Of a stretch of 64,000 bases of DNA, positions 26,027-34,725 are shown piece by piece (the stretch's first letter is position 1; each line of letters starts with the position of its first letter). Source of the DNA: Streptomyces sp. 378 (lineage in GTDB: Bacteria > Actinomycetota > Actinomycetes > Streptomycetales > Streptomycetaceae); assembly GCF_030124145.1 (NCBI RefSeq), contig NZ_JASKMS010000003.1:62001-126000 (forward strand), written 5' to 3'. A program made the translations under genes and the position numbers. The notes beneath the pieces were generated by a model. That model did no database searches and had not been told where the DNA came from. It was given only the letters and a program-made list of their open reading frames with translations.

Positions 26027-26889
26027 ACACCATGGGCCTTCCGCTCGTCGTCGGCGTCGACGGATCCGAGCCGAGCCTGCGGGCCGTGGACTGGGCAGCC
26101 GACGAGGCCGCCCTGCGCGGGGCGCCTTTGCGGCTGGTGAACGCCTCGCTGTGGGAACGGTATGAAGGCGCCGCACTCGCGCGTGACCTCGGCAAGTCGT
26201 CCGGACGGGGCATCGCCGAGGACATCGTCGAGACCGCGGCGCGGCGCGCCCGCCGGCGCGCTGCGGACGTGAAGATCTCCACCGCCGTGCTCCCCGAGGA
26301 GCCTGAGTGCGCGCTGGTGCGCGAGGGACGGAACGCTTCCGCACTGGTCCTGGGCACCCGTGGCCGCGGAGACATCGCCAACCTGCTGCTCGGCTCCGTC
26401 AGCCTGACCGTGGCATCTCACGCGTCCGCCCGGTGATCGTCGTGCGTGGCAACCACGACAACCAGGCCAGGGTCGGGCTGCGCGGCCGCATCCTCCTCGG
26501 AGTCGGCGACGCATCGACGGCTGCTGTCGACTTCGCCTACCAGGAGGCGAAGAGGCGTGGGGTGCCGCTGGACGCCGTCCGCGCCTGGCGCTGTCCCGCG
26601 CACGAGACCACCGACCACCCCCTGCTCGCGGGCGAGCCCACGCGCCTGCACGAGGAGCAGGCTGCCAAGGTGCTGGAAGCGGCCCTGAAAGATGCTCCGG
26701 CGGACATGGAGCTGCACCGGCGCACGATCGAGGGACCCGCTCGCAGGGTGCTCCTCGCCGCCTCGTACGAGGCCAGACCTCCTCGTTGTCGGGGCCCGGC
26801 GCCGACAGCCCGGGCACCTCGGCCGCGTCGCCCACACCGTCCTGCACCACTCCGCCTGTCCGGTGGCGGTCGTATCCGAGCGGGCGTGA
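26023..26889 (+). pseudogene. Two-domain universal stress protein gene broken by two frameshifts
   Basis: The first frame gives a complete first USP domain (LVVGVDGSEPSLRAVDWAAD, GTRGRGDIANLLLGSVSLTV) but ends at a stop at 26434-26436. The second domain continues in another frame (RGRILLGVGDASTAAVDFAY) and, after a one-base insertion near 26774, in a third (RPDLLVVGARRRQPGHLGRV, TVLHHSACPVAVVSERA). The 137-residue N-terminal product could still be made and would resemble a single-domain USP. It is coupled to the alcohol dehydrogenase gene by a 4-bp overlap. Confidence 0.78.
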
Positions 26890-26894
26890 GGTCA

Positions 26895-27190
26895 AAGGCC
26901 CCAACGTGGTCGGGGACGTATCGCTGCCGCTCGCGCTCGGTCGGCTGCGGCAGGGCGACTGCCCGCCGCCTCCGGTCCTCACGACGGCAAGCCAGCCGAG
27001 TGCTCTCCGCCTTCACCCACTCCTGCAGTTTCACCAGCTCCGTCTGCAGACGCACGAGTGCTGCCCGCGTACGCCGTACGCGGCAGTTTCGCCGCCTTCT
27101 TGCAGGCCCTGCAGCCTCCTCACCGGTGACCCGGTCATCCACCGCTGGGTACTCGCCCAAGGTGGAACATCGGAGCGCCACGGTACTGAC
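26895..27190 (-). pseudogene. Polyphosphate kinase 2 (PPK2) N-terminal remnant
   Basis: The minus-strand frame contains VRLQTELVKLQEWVKAES followed by a degraded stretch, then ALPQPTERERQRYVP. These are the start of a PPK2 domain (LQxELxKLQxWVK) and the later ALPxPTERExxQxYxQRY block. The Walker A segment between them is deleted or shifted, and the catalytic core downstream is missing. PPK2 uses polyphosphate to make nucleoside triphosphates, so this is another lost energy-metabolism gene of the island. Confidence 0.62.
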
Positions 27191-27263
27191 CGCCGACAGA
27201 CCGCGCACCCGGAGGGCGCGCCCCTGCGAGCGGCGACCGAATCGACGAGCGTGGCGGGGCGAT

Positions 27264-27309
27264 GGGGCCGACCGGCCCTCGGATCGGTCCCGGACAGCCC
27301 ATGGGTCCC
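27264..27309. promoter_or_regulatory. OsdR/DevR-type box pair upstream of the GNAT/acyl-CoA synthetase gene
   Basis: GGGGCCGACCGGCCC (27264-27278) is a strong match. CAGCCCATGGGTCCC (27295-27309) is a weaker inverted copy, with centres about 31 bp (three turns) apart. They lie 54-99 bp before the ATG at 27363. Confidence 0.58.
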
Positions 27310-27362
27310 CGCGGCGAACCGCTGGATGCTCGAAGAGTCGAGAGACTTGGAGGAGAGCCGCG

Positions 27363-30056
27363 ATGACGGACGACGTGCTCAACCGACCCCCTGTCCACGC
27401 CCTGCTCACGGACGGCACCACCGTGTGCATCCGTCCTGTGCTGCCCGGCGACCACGATCAGCTGGAGGGGCTGTACGAGGAGATGTCCCCGGAGAACCTG
27501 CGCCTGAGGTTCTTCGCGGTGAGCCGCAGTTCCGCCACCGCGGCCGCCGATCGAGCCTGTGCGTCGGCACGGCCCGGCTACCGGGCACTGCTGGCCGAGA
27601 CGAAGGGCCAGGTGATCGGCCTCGCCGAGTACGACACCGGGGGCGGCAGGGGCTCGGCCGAGATCTCCGTCGCCGTCGCCGACGGGCTGCACCACCGGGG
27701 CGTGGGCACCCTGCTTGTCGAACACCTGGTCTCGGCGGCCCGGTCGGACGGCGTCACCGCCTTCACGGCCGACGCGCTGAGCGAGAACCGCGAAGTCCTC
27801 AGGCTCTTCACCGACCTCGGCCTGGACGTGACCCGGCGCTTCGAGGGCGCCGAGGTGCGCTGCACGATAGCCCTCGACGAGGACGACGCCTACCTGACGG
27901 CGGTGGAGGCCCGAGGCCGGGCCGCCGACGTGGCCAGCCTCGTACCGTTGCTGCGGCCGAAGGCTGTGGCCGTCGTCGGCGCCGGCCGCAAGCCCGGCTC
28001 GGTCGGCCGCGCCCTGCTCCACCACCTGCACGCCGGCGGTTACACCGGGCGCCTGTTCGCGGTGAACCCCAGCGCCACCAACATCCTGGGCGTGCCTTCC
28101 TACCCCTCGATCACCGCCCTGCCCAGGACGCCCGACCTCGTGGTGATCGCCGCGCCCGCTCCCGCGGTCCCGAGCGTCGCAGAGGAGTGCGGCAAGGCGG
28201 GCGTACGGGCCCTCGTGGTCGTCTCCGCAGGCCTCGACGGTACCCGGGCGCAGGCGCTCCTGACCGCTTGCCGTACCCACGGCATGCGCCTGGTAGGCCC
28301 CAACTGCCTCGGCATCTCCAACACCGACCCGGACCTGGGCCTGGACGCGACGTTCGCCGCCGGTCACCCGAAACCCGGCAGCGCGGGCGTGGCCGTGCAG
28401 TCCGGTGGTGTGGGCATCGCCCTGCTCGACGGGCTGTCCCGCCTGGGCATCGGCGTGTCCACGTTCGCCTCCCTCGGCGACAAGTTGGACGTCAGTGGCA
28501 ACGACATGCTCCAGTGGTGGGAGAGCGACGGCCGCACCGACCTCGCCCTGCTGCACCTGGAGTCCTTCGGTAACCCGCGGGCTTTCTCCCGCACCGCCCG
28601 GCGCGTCACCCGCCGCATGCCCGTCCTCACCGTCGACGCCGGCCGCACCGACGCGGGCCGACGGGCCGCCGCCTCACACACGGCGGCCGCCGCCACCCGC
28701 ACCATGACCCGGCAGGCCCTCTTCACCCAGGCCGGCATCACCGCCACCCACTCGATCGGCGAACTCCTCGCCACCGCAGCCCTGTTCCACACCCAGCCGC
28801 ACCCGGCGGGGACCCGCGTCGCCATCGTCACCAACGCCGGCGGCGCGGGCGTGCTGACCGCCGACGCCTGCGCCGAAGCGGGGCTCGTCCTGCCGCAGTT
28901 CACACCCGGACTCGTCGACGACCTGCTGGCCGTACTGCCTTCCGGTGCGGCCGTCGGCAATCCCGTGGACGCCACCGCGGCCGTATCGGAGGACCAACTG
29001 CGCGAGTGCGTCGACCGGCTCCTGACGTATCCGGGGATCGACGCCGTGCTGCTCGCCCTCGTCCCCACCGCGGTTGCCTCGGCGACAGGTGACGATCTGG
29101 TCCGGGCCCTCACCGCAGGACCGGGACGACAGGCGCGGCCGGTCGCCCTCGTCCGCCTGGAGCAGGACGTGGCGGTCAACCTGCTGCCCGCCGTCGGCGG
29201 CGGCACCATCCCCTCGTACGCCGAACCCCAGGCGGCGGCACGGGCCCTGGCCCACGCCGCCCGGCGGGCTGCCTGGCTCGCCCGCCCGGCCGGCACCCTA
29301 CCGGCTCTCGACGGCGTCGACACCGGCCGCGCCCGCAAGATCACTGGGACGTACCTCGCCTCGCATCCGGACGGTGGCTGGCTCGACCCACTCACCTGCG
29401 CAGACCTGCTGGCCTGCTACGACATCCCCCAGCTGCCGTGGGCATGGGCCGACACGGAGGGCGACGCCGTCCACGCCGCCGAACGGCTGGGCGGTGTCGA
29501 CGGCCGGGTGGTCATGAAGGCCCACTGGCCTGGACTGGTGCACAAGAGCGAGCAGCACGCGGTCCACCTCGACCTGCGGGGCGAGGACCAGGTCCGTGCC
29601 GCCTACCAGGACTTGGAGAGCCGGTTCGCCGGGCTGATGACCGGGGTGGTCGTGCAGCCGCTCGCCGAACGCGGCACCGAGCTGTTCGCCGGAGTCGCCC
29701 AGGACGACGTCTTCGGGCCGCTCGTCCTGTTCGGGCTCGGTGGGACGGCTACGGAGGTGCTCGCCGATCACGCCGCCCGCCTCGCCCCGCTCACGGACCA
29801 CGACGTGCACGACCTCATCACCGCCCCGCGCTGCGCCCCGCTGCTGTTCGGCGCGCGCGGCAACGGACCCGTGGACCTCGAAGGCCTGGAACAGGTCCTC
29901 CTGCGGCTGTCCCGCATGGCGGAGGACCTGCCGCAACTCGCCGAGGCCGACTTCAACCCGGTCCTCGCCACACCCGGCCAGGTCATGGTGCTCGACGCGC
30001 GGATACGCCTCCTGCCGCGCAGGCCCAAGGACCCCTATCTGCGCCGACTGCGCTGA
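27363..30056 (+). CDS. GNAT acetyltransferase fused to NDP-forming acyl-CoA synthetase-like domains (Pat-type)
   Basis: This 897-residue protein has an N-terminal GNAT domain (residues 10-175; acetyl-CoA loop near HHRGVGTLLVEHLV). A CoA-binding Rossmann domain follows (about 195-290; VAVVGAGRKPGSVGRALLHH), then ligase-CoA domains with ASHTAAAA, the site of the phospho-histidine in true ADP-forming synthetases. The C-terminal ATP-grasp domain contains MKAHWPGLVHKSEQHAVHL. Actinobacterial proteins with GNAT first and this large module act as protein lysine acetyltransferases (PatA type), regulating acyl-CoA synthetases. A catalytic acetate-CoA ligase role cannot be excluded. ATG 27363 has GGAGGAG upstream. 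Confidence 0.85.
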   Translation: MTDDVLNRPPVHALLTDGTTVCIRPVLPGDHDQLEGLYEEMSPENLRLRFFAVSRSSATAAADRACASARPGYRALLAETKGQVIGLAEYDTGGGRGSAEISVAVADGLHHRGVGTLLVEHLVSAARSDGVTAFTADALSENREVLRLFTDLGLDVTRRFEGAEVRCTIALDEDDAYLTAVEARGRAADVASLVPLLRPKAVAVVGAGRKPGSVGRALLHHLHAGGYTGRLFAVNPSATNILGVPSYPSITALPRTPDLVVIAAPAPAVPSVAEECGKAGVRALVVVSAGLDGTRAQALLTACRTHGMRLVGPNCLGISNTDPDLGLDATFAAGHPKPGSAGVAVQSGGVGIALLDGLSRLGIGVSTFASLGDKLDVSGNDMLQWWESDGRTDLALLHLESFGNPRAFSRTARRVTRRMPVLTVDAGRTDAGRRAAASHTAAAATRTMTRQALFTQAGITATHSIGELLATAALFHTQPHPAGTRVAIVTNAGGAGVLTADACAEAGLVLPQFTPGLVDDLLAVLPSGAAVGNPVDATAAVSEDQLRECVDRLLTYPGIDAVLLALVPTAVASATGDDLVRALTAGPGRQARPVALVRLEQDVAVNLLPAVGGGTIPSYAEPQAAARALAHAARRAAWLARPAGTLPALDGVDTGRARKITGTYLASHPDGGWLDPLTCADLLACYDIPQLPWAWADTEGDAVHAAERLGGVDGRVVMKAHWPGLVHKSEQHAVHLDLRGEDQVRAAYQDLESRFAGLMTGVVVQPLAERGTELFAGVAQDDVFGPLVLFGLGGTATEVLADHAARLAPLTDHDVHDLITAPRCAPLLFGARGNGPVDLEGLEQVLLRLSRMAEDLPQLAEADFNPVLATPGQVMVLDARIRLLPRRPKDPYLRRLR

Positions 30057-30207
30057 GGAGGAACCGGCATGAAGTGGCCCGGCGACATGCGGAGCGGCTG
30101 CCAGTGCTCGACGATCCCTTGCCATGACCCGGCCGATCGACGGCGGGGTCGACGTCGTCGACAAGCTCACCCACCGGCTCGACGACTGTGAAAGGAGGCG
30201 AACCACC

Positions 30208-30717
30208 ATGCCGAGCAACGTGTTGGTCGCCTACGGAACAACCAACGGATCGACCGCGGAGATCGCCGAAGCCGTGGCCGCCGTCTTGCGCAAGGAAGGG
30301 CTCGCGGCCGAGGCGCTGCCTGCCCGGTCCGTGACGAGCGTGTCGCCGTACGACGCCGTCGTGGTCGGTGGCGGGCTGTACGCCGGGCGCTGGCACAAGG
30401 ACGCCCGCCGCTTCGTGCGGCGACACGGCAGGTCCTTGGCCGGTCGGCCGGTGTGGTTCTTCAGCAGCGGGCCGCTCGATGCCTCGGCGTCGGAGCGGGA
30501 CATCCCGCCTGTGCCCGGCGTACGGCGCGCCATGGACAAGTTGGACGTCGCCGAGCACGTCACTTTCGGAGGACGCCTTGCGGAAGGCGCGAAAGGACGC
30601 ATCGCCCGGATGATCCTGCGTTCCGGGAAGGGCGGGGACTTCCGCGACTTCGACGTGATCGAGGCCTGGGCCGCGCGGGTGGCCAAGGAGCTCACCGACG
30701 GAGAGAAGAACCGCTAG
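30208..30717 (+). CDS. Flavodoxin-domain protein (HemG-like)
   Basis: The 169-residue protein begins with a flavodoxin FMN loop (VLVAYGTTNGSTAEIAEAVA), then GGGLYAGRWHKDARRFVRRH and WFFSSGPLD. The C-terminal GGDFRDFDVIEAWA is seen in actinobacterial flavodoxin/menaquinone-dependent protoporphyrinogen oxidase-like proteins. It probably carries electrons with FMN in the cytoplasm. The ATG at 30208 with AAAGGAGG was chosen over the in-frame ATG at 30124, whose codons do not look like a flavodoxin start. The 150 bp before it hold no gene. Confidence 0.82.
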   Translation: MPSNVLVAYGTTNGSTAEIAEAVAAVLRKEGLAAEALPARSVTSVSPYDAVVVGGGLYAGRWHKDARRFVRRHGRSLAGRPVWFFSSGPLDASASERDIPPVPGVRRAMDKLDVAEHVTFGGRLAEGAKGRIARMILRSGKGGDFRDFDVIEAWAARVAKELTDGEKNR

Positions 30718-30875
30718 CGGAACGTTCCGACGATCGGCCCTTGGTGCCTGTGCGCAGGCGGGTACCGGGGGCCCGCCGTCTTGCGTCAGGGCGTTTACGC
30801 CGACGAGATGGTCAGAGACTCTCCCACGCCGGGCCGTGCCAGGTGGGTGGTGAACCAGTCGGCGGCCAGATCCGG

Positions 30876-31502
30876 GCCGACATCTTCCCGACGGCGTACG
30901 AGGTCGGCGTGCTCAACGGAAAGGTCCGTCCAGGAGACACCGTCGTGGTCGTTGGGGCCGGCCCCATCGGGCTGGCGGCCATCGCCACCGCCCGGCTGTT
31001 CGCGCCCGAGCGGATCGTCGCCGTCGACCTGGCCGCCTCCCGGCTGGAGGCCGCCAGGCGGCTCGGGGCGGATGCCGTGGCCGACGTCCGGGAAGCCCCC
31101 GAGCAGCTGATCGCCGACCTCACCGAAGGGCTGGGTGCCGACGTGGTCATCGAGGCGGTCGGCGTGCCGGAGAGCTTCGAGCTGTGCACGCGCGTGGTGC
31201 GGCCCGGCGGCCACGTGGCCAACGTCGGTGTGTACGGCAAGCCCGTGACTCTGCACCTGGAAGACCTGTGGATCAAGAACGTGACGATCACCACAGGGCT
31301 GGTCGGCACGCACTCCACGCCGACCCTGCTGCGGATGGCGTCCGCCGGACGGCTCCCGACGTCGCAATTGGTCACCCACACCTTCCCGCCGGACCAGATG
31401 GAGGAGGCGTACGACGTCTTCCGCGACGCCGCCGGGACCGGTGCCCTGAAGGTGGTCCTCGGCGGACAACAGCACGACGCCGTCGCTGTGCGGGCGGCCT
31501 GA
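30876..31502 (+). pseudogene. Zinc alcohol dehydrogenase lacking its N-terminal catalytic half
   Basis: From ADIFPTAYEVGVLNGKVRPG onward the frame encodes a normal NAD-binding half (VVVVGAGPIGLAAIATARLF, VIEAVGVPESFELCTRVVRP) to a stop at 31502. The zinc-binding N-terminal 150 or so residues are missing, and the sequence before 30876 is unrelated. It cannot be an active dehydrogenase. It is not a copy of the intact enzyme at 25004, as it belongs to a different subgroup. Confidence 0.78.
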
Positions 31503-31534
31503 CGCCGGCCCCGGCCCTTCTCCGGGAGCTGGCT

Positions 31535-31913
31535 ATGTACGCAAACTACGGATTCCGCGAACTGGAACGGCAGGAGTGCCTGCGTCTGCTGGCACAGGTG
31601 CCGGTGGGACGCATCGTCCACACATGCCGGGCTCTCCCCTCGGTGCTGCCGGTCACTTCTGTCTGGACTACGACGGCGCGGTGGTCGCCTTCGAGGCCGA
31701 CGAGGTGCACGCGGTCGCTCACTCGGGCTGGAGCGTCGTCGTCACCGGTTCCGCCTCGGTGGTGACCGATCCTGCCGAGCACGAGCGCCTCGCCCGGGAC
31801 CGGCCCTCGCTCCTGGGTGCCGTGGCCCGAGGAGGTCTTCGTGCGCATCGAGCCGGAGTTGGTCACCGGCCGGGAGCTCGTCGGCGGACGCACTCTGTAC
31901 GGAGTGGATGTCC
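31535..31913 (+). pseudogene. PNPOx-fold paralogue 3, frameshifted with internal deletion
   Basis: The gene opens normally (MYANYGFRELERQECLRLLA, VGRIVHTCRALPSVLPV). It loses one base in the NFCLD segment near 31650 and shifts back near 31815 (WPEEVFVRIEPELVTGRELV). Compared with the copy at 17461, about 18 residues between two GAVV-encoding repeats are missing, as expected for recombination between the repeated GGTGCGGTGGT-like sequences. A frame of unknown meaning continues to about 32113. Confidence 0.8.
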
Positions 31914-32112
31914 AGCTTGAGGCGCTGCGCCTGAGCGACGTCCAACGGCAGCGGTCACGGCCTCTCGTGCGGCGTGCCCTCGAGGACAACGCCGACGCGA
32001 CCGTACCGGTCTGCGGCGACGCCCGAACCCTGGATGCGACGGCTCGCAGAGCGGTGCAGTTCGGCAATCTGTCGGTTCAGGACGAGCGGCACACGCAAGA
32101 GGATTCCCCGTG

Positions 32113-32480
32113 ATGGACACTCTTCCCGAAACGCACGGCATCCATGTGGAAGAGCGCCTGACGGACGGGACGTATGTACTGCTGGCCGCGCTTCCCGGGG
32201 TCAACCCCAGCGATGGCATCGAGATCACGGTCACGGGAGGTGTGCTGGACCTGCGTGCCCAGGCATCGAGATCACGGTCACGGGAGGTGTGCTGGACCTG
32301 CGTGCCCAGCGCAGCGTGATGACCGCGGGGAAACCGAGGCAACAAGGTCCCTTACGGCCACCTTCTCCGCTGCCGGCCGGGGCGAAGGGTGACGAGGTGG
32401 CGGCGGAGTACAAGCATGGTGTCCTGACCATCACGGTGCCGGTGCCGCCGGCCGACCACCGCCGCTTCCTCCGCTCCTGA
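32113..32480 (+). pseudogene. Hsp20 small heat-shock protein gene disrupted by a 47-bp tandem duplication
   Basis: HVEERLTDGTYVLLAALPGV and GIEITVTGGVLDLRAQ are the alpha-crystallin core start of an Hsp20, and DEVAAEYKHGVLTITVPVP is its end. A 47-bp segment (32216-32262) is repeated exactly at 32263-32309, throwing the second half out of frame. The centre (about 32330-32370) appears further degraded and the usual N-terminal 30-40 residues are also missing. Hsp20 (Acr/HspX) is a hallmark of DevR regulons, so its loss here is notable. Confidence 0.82.
32216..32309 (+). repeat. Exact 47-bp tandem duplication inside hsp20
   Basis: Two identical 47-bp copies, each starting GCATCGAGATCACGGTCACG and ending GCGTGCCCAG, lie head to tail with no spacer. 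Because 47 is not a multiple of three, the duplication shifts the reading frame. Perfect identity suggests a recent event. Confidence 0.93.
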
Positions 32481-32520
32481 ACCAGCGATCGTCACGGGCG
32501 ACCGAGGTGTCCGAACCGGC

Positions 32521-33002
32521 TCAGCCATGAGTCAGCTCGGCCGCGATTTCCGCCGTCCACGCGTCAATGGCGTCCCAGTCCCGGTAGTCACCGAACCGGC
32601 CGCCCACCACGCGGAAGAAGATCCTGTCCGTGCGCGGAAGCTGGGCCGGTGTGAGGACGCCCGAGAACAGACGGTGCCCCCGGTACGCCAGACCGGCGGG
32701 CAGGTCTCGCTCGATCACCGGAATCTCCTTCGTGACCAGGCGCTTCCACGGCCCCCGCAGCGCAGCCGGCATCCCGACGCTGAAGATCCATACCGGTCGC
32801 ATGCCCAGTACGTCGCGGTTGTCCCGTATGAAGGCTCTCGCCGGGGTCAGCCAGCGCTGGCTGTGAACCGCGCTTCCGAGGACGAACGCCTCATAGGTGT
32901 CGGCGTCGTCGACCTCCGCCATGGGACGCGCCCGCGCTGCAAGTCCCGCTCGGCGCAGCTGGGCAGCCATCCGCTCGGCGATCTGCCGGGTGGAGCCGTG
33001 CC
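32521..33002 (-). pseudogene. Flavodoxin-domain protein lacking its first strand
   Basis: The frame reads HGSTRQIAERMAAQLRRAGL, then VLGSAVHSQRWLTPARAFIR, WIFSVGMPAALRGPWKRLVT and DYRDWDAIDAWTAEIAAEL to a stop at 32521. It is a flavodoxin like that at 30208, but the N-terminal FMN strand is replaced by the broken adhE sequence in another frame. A 149-residue product from ATG 32970 is possible but would lack much of the FMN-binding loop. Confidence 0.72.
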
Positions 33003-33777
33003 TGCGGCTCGAAGTAGATCTTCGGCGGGACCTTGAACCACTGGAGGTTGTTGCGCCGGGTGGAGACCCGCTTGACGTTCAGCAACTGGGCCGCGGAGAC
33101 GTTGTTGGAGACGGAGGTGCTCCCCCAGGATCCGCAGCCCAGCGTGAGCGACGGCAGCAGTCCGTTGTAGACACCGCCGATGGCTCCCTGGGAGGACGGG
33201 GCGTTGACGATGACCCGTACGGTCTTCATCCGCCTGCCGTACGCCTCGGCGAGGGCGGGGTCCTCGGTGTGGATGACGGCGCTGTGGCCCTGACCGTGGA
33301 AGGCCACCATGTCGGCGGCCAGGTCGAAGCCCTGCCGCTCGTCCTCGGCACGCAGCACGGCCAGCACCGGGCAGAGCTTCTCTCGGGTCAACGGCTCGTG
33401 CGCGCCCACCCGTTCGGCCTCGACCAGGATGATCGAGGTGTCGGCGGGAACGGTGAACCCGGCCTGCTCGGCGATCCACGACGGACTCTGCCCCACGGCC
33501 GCCGAACGTGCTCGCAGGCGAACATGTTCTTGGCCGCCTTGTCCTCGAAGACGCCGCGCATGGTCTCCTCCACCGCCAGCAGCGCCAGCGCGGTGTGCTG
33601 GTCGAGGGCGGCGACCGACGCCTTCTTGACGATGTGGTCGACCTGCTCCTGGGTGAGGGCCTCGTAGTCGTCGAGTGCCTTGAGCGCGGCCGTCACGAGA
33701 CGGTCCACGGCGATGGTGGTGTCGGACGGCGCGGCAGTGGTGGCCGGGTCCGCGGTTCCGCCGTCGTGTCGGGTCAT
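33003..33777 (-). pseudogene. Bifunctional aldehyde-alcohol dehydrogenase (AdhE) pseudogene
   Basis: The start is sound (GGAGG then ATG 33777), encoding YEALTQEQVDHIVKKASVAA and the MFACEH end of the first helix block. About 190 residues are then missing and the frame changes. The sequence resumes with PSWIAEQAGFTVPADTSIIL, LTREKLCPVLAVLRA, APSSQGAIGGVYNGLLPSLT and WFKVPPKIYFEP. The catalytic cysteine region of the aldehyde dehydrogenase and the entire iron-dependent alcohol dehydrogenase half are lost. AdhE turns acetyl-CoA into ethanol and is the normal partner of pyruvate formate-lyase, which is intact here. Confidence 0.82.
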
Positions 33778-33946
33778 GGGGAGTGCGCCTCCGTTGTGAG
33801 GGGCCGCCGTGGATGTACGGCGGCGGATGGGCGGGAGCCGCGCCGCGAGTGAAGGGCACCGCTCACGGTTTCCACTGTCCAGCGCTTCGTGGCGCCGCCC
33901 CAGGCGCCGAAGGTCCCCGTCCGAGACCGTCAGGCCCGGGCCGCCA

Positions 33947-33960
33947 GGGCCGGGTGGCCC
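33947..33960. promoter_or_regulatory. Putative OsdR/DevR-type box upstream of adhE
   Basis: GGGCCGGGTGGCCC lies 170 bp upstream of the broken adhE start, between it and the CBS-domain gene. The outer arms match the island consensus in the correct spacing. Confidence 0.5.
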
Positions 33961-34014
33961 ACCATTGGCCGGGCTTCGGCGCCGGCGGGCGACACGTCCG
34001 TCACCGGGGTCCGG

Positions 34015-34647
34015 TCACCCGGGCACACTGGGTACGGAGCAGTCGTCGTCGAGGAACGTCAATCCGTTGACCACTCCTACGACGCCTTCGAGCCGCCACA
34101 CCGAGTGGACGGCCTCCGGGACCTGACTGCGCAGTTCCACGCGGCCGTCGAGCGTGACGACGCCGTCCCGGACGGAGACGCGGACCGCGTCGGGTGGCAG
34201 CCCCAGGCCACCGACGAGGACCTCCTCGGTCACCTGGCGCCGGATGTCATCGTCCGTGCGCAGGAAGACCCGGAGCAGGTCGCGGCGCGTGGCGATGCCG
34301 ATGAGGCGGTCCTCCTCGTCCACCACGGGCAGCCGCTCGACGCCGCAGCGCTCCATCAGCCGTGCCGCGTCCGGGACGGACTGCTCCGGATGCACGGTGA
34401 TCGCCGGTGCCGACATCAGGTCCTGCGCCGTGACGGCACGGGCCGGGGCCCGGCCCGCCCTGTTCGCCTGGGCGCGTACCAGGTCGGTCCCGGAGACCAC
34501 GCCGAGCACCTTGTCGTCGTCGTCGACGACGGGCAGCCCGCTGATCCGGTGGTGGTCGAGCAGCCGGACGACCTCCTTGAACGGTGTCGTCCGGCAGGCC
34601 TGGACGACGTCGCTGGTCATCACTTCACCGACGGTGTGGGATGTCAC
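34015..34647 (-). CDS. CBS-pair and BON-domain protein
   Basis: The 210-residue protein has two CBS motifs (VGEVMTSDVVQACRTTPFKE, HHRISGLPVVDDDDKVLGVV; DLMSAPAITVHPEQSVPDAA, ERLPVVDEEDRLIGIATRRD). A C-terminal BON domain follows (VRVSVRDGVVTLDGRVELRS). CBS pairs bind adenine nucleotides and may report energy state, and BON domains bind lipids or proteins. Similar CBS-BON proteins are DevR-regulon members in mycobacteria. GGAGGAGCC precedes the ATG. Confidence 0.85.
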   Translation of the reverse strand: MTSHTVGEVMTSDVVQACRTTPFKEVVRLLDHHRISGLPVVDDDDKVLGVVSGTDLVRAQANRAGRAPARAVTAQDLMSAPAITVHPEQSVPDAARLMERCGVERLPVVDEEDRLIGIATRRDLLRVFLRTDDDIRRQVTEEVLVGGLGLPPDAVRVSVRDGVVTLDGRVELRSQVPEAVHSVWRLEGVVGVVNGLTFLDDDCSVPSVPG

Positions 34648-34680
34648 GGTGGCTCCTCCTTCACCAGCGCGGGGCGGACG

Positions 34681-34704
34681 GGAGGGGATCGGCCGACCCC
34701 CTCC
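34681..34704 (-). terminator. Terminator hairpin after the HPF-like gene
   Basis: The 24-bp inverted repeat has 12-base arms with a single mismatch (GGAGGGGATCGG / CCGACCCCCTCC) and almost no loop, 22 bp beyond the stop of the gene at 34726. It may also act as a regulatory palindrome for the CBS gene that starts at 34647. Confidence 0.6.
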
Positions 34705-34725
34705 GTACCACGCCGCCCGGCGTTC

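Noticed and set aside
32216..32309. Possible attachment site or insertion-sequence target duplication
   Set aside because: The copies are directly adjacent with nothing between them and lie inside a recognisable gene, so slipped duplication explains them.
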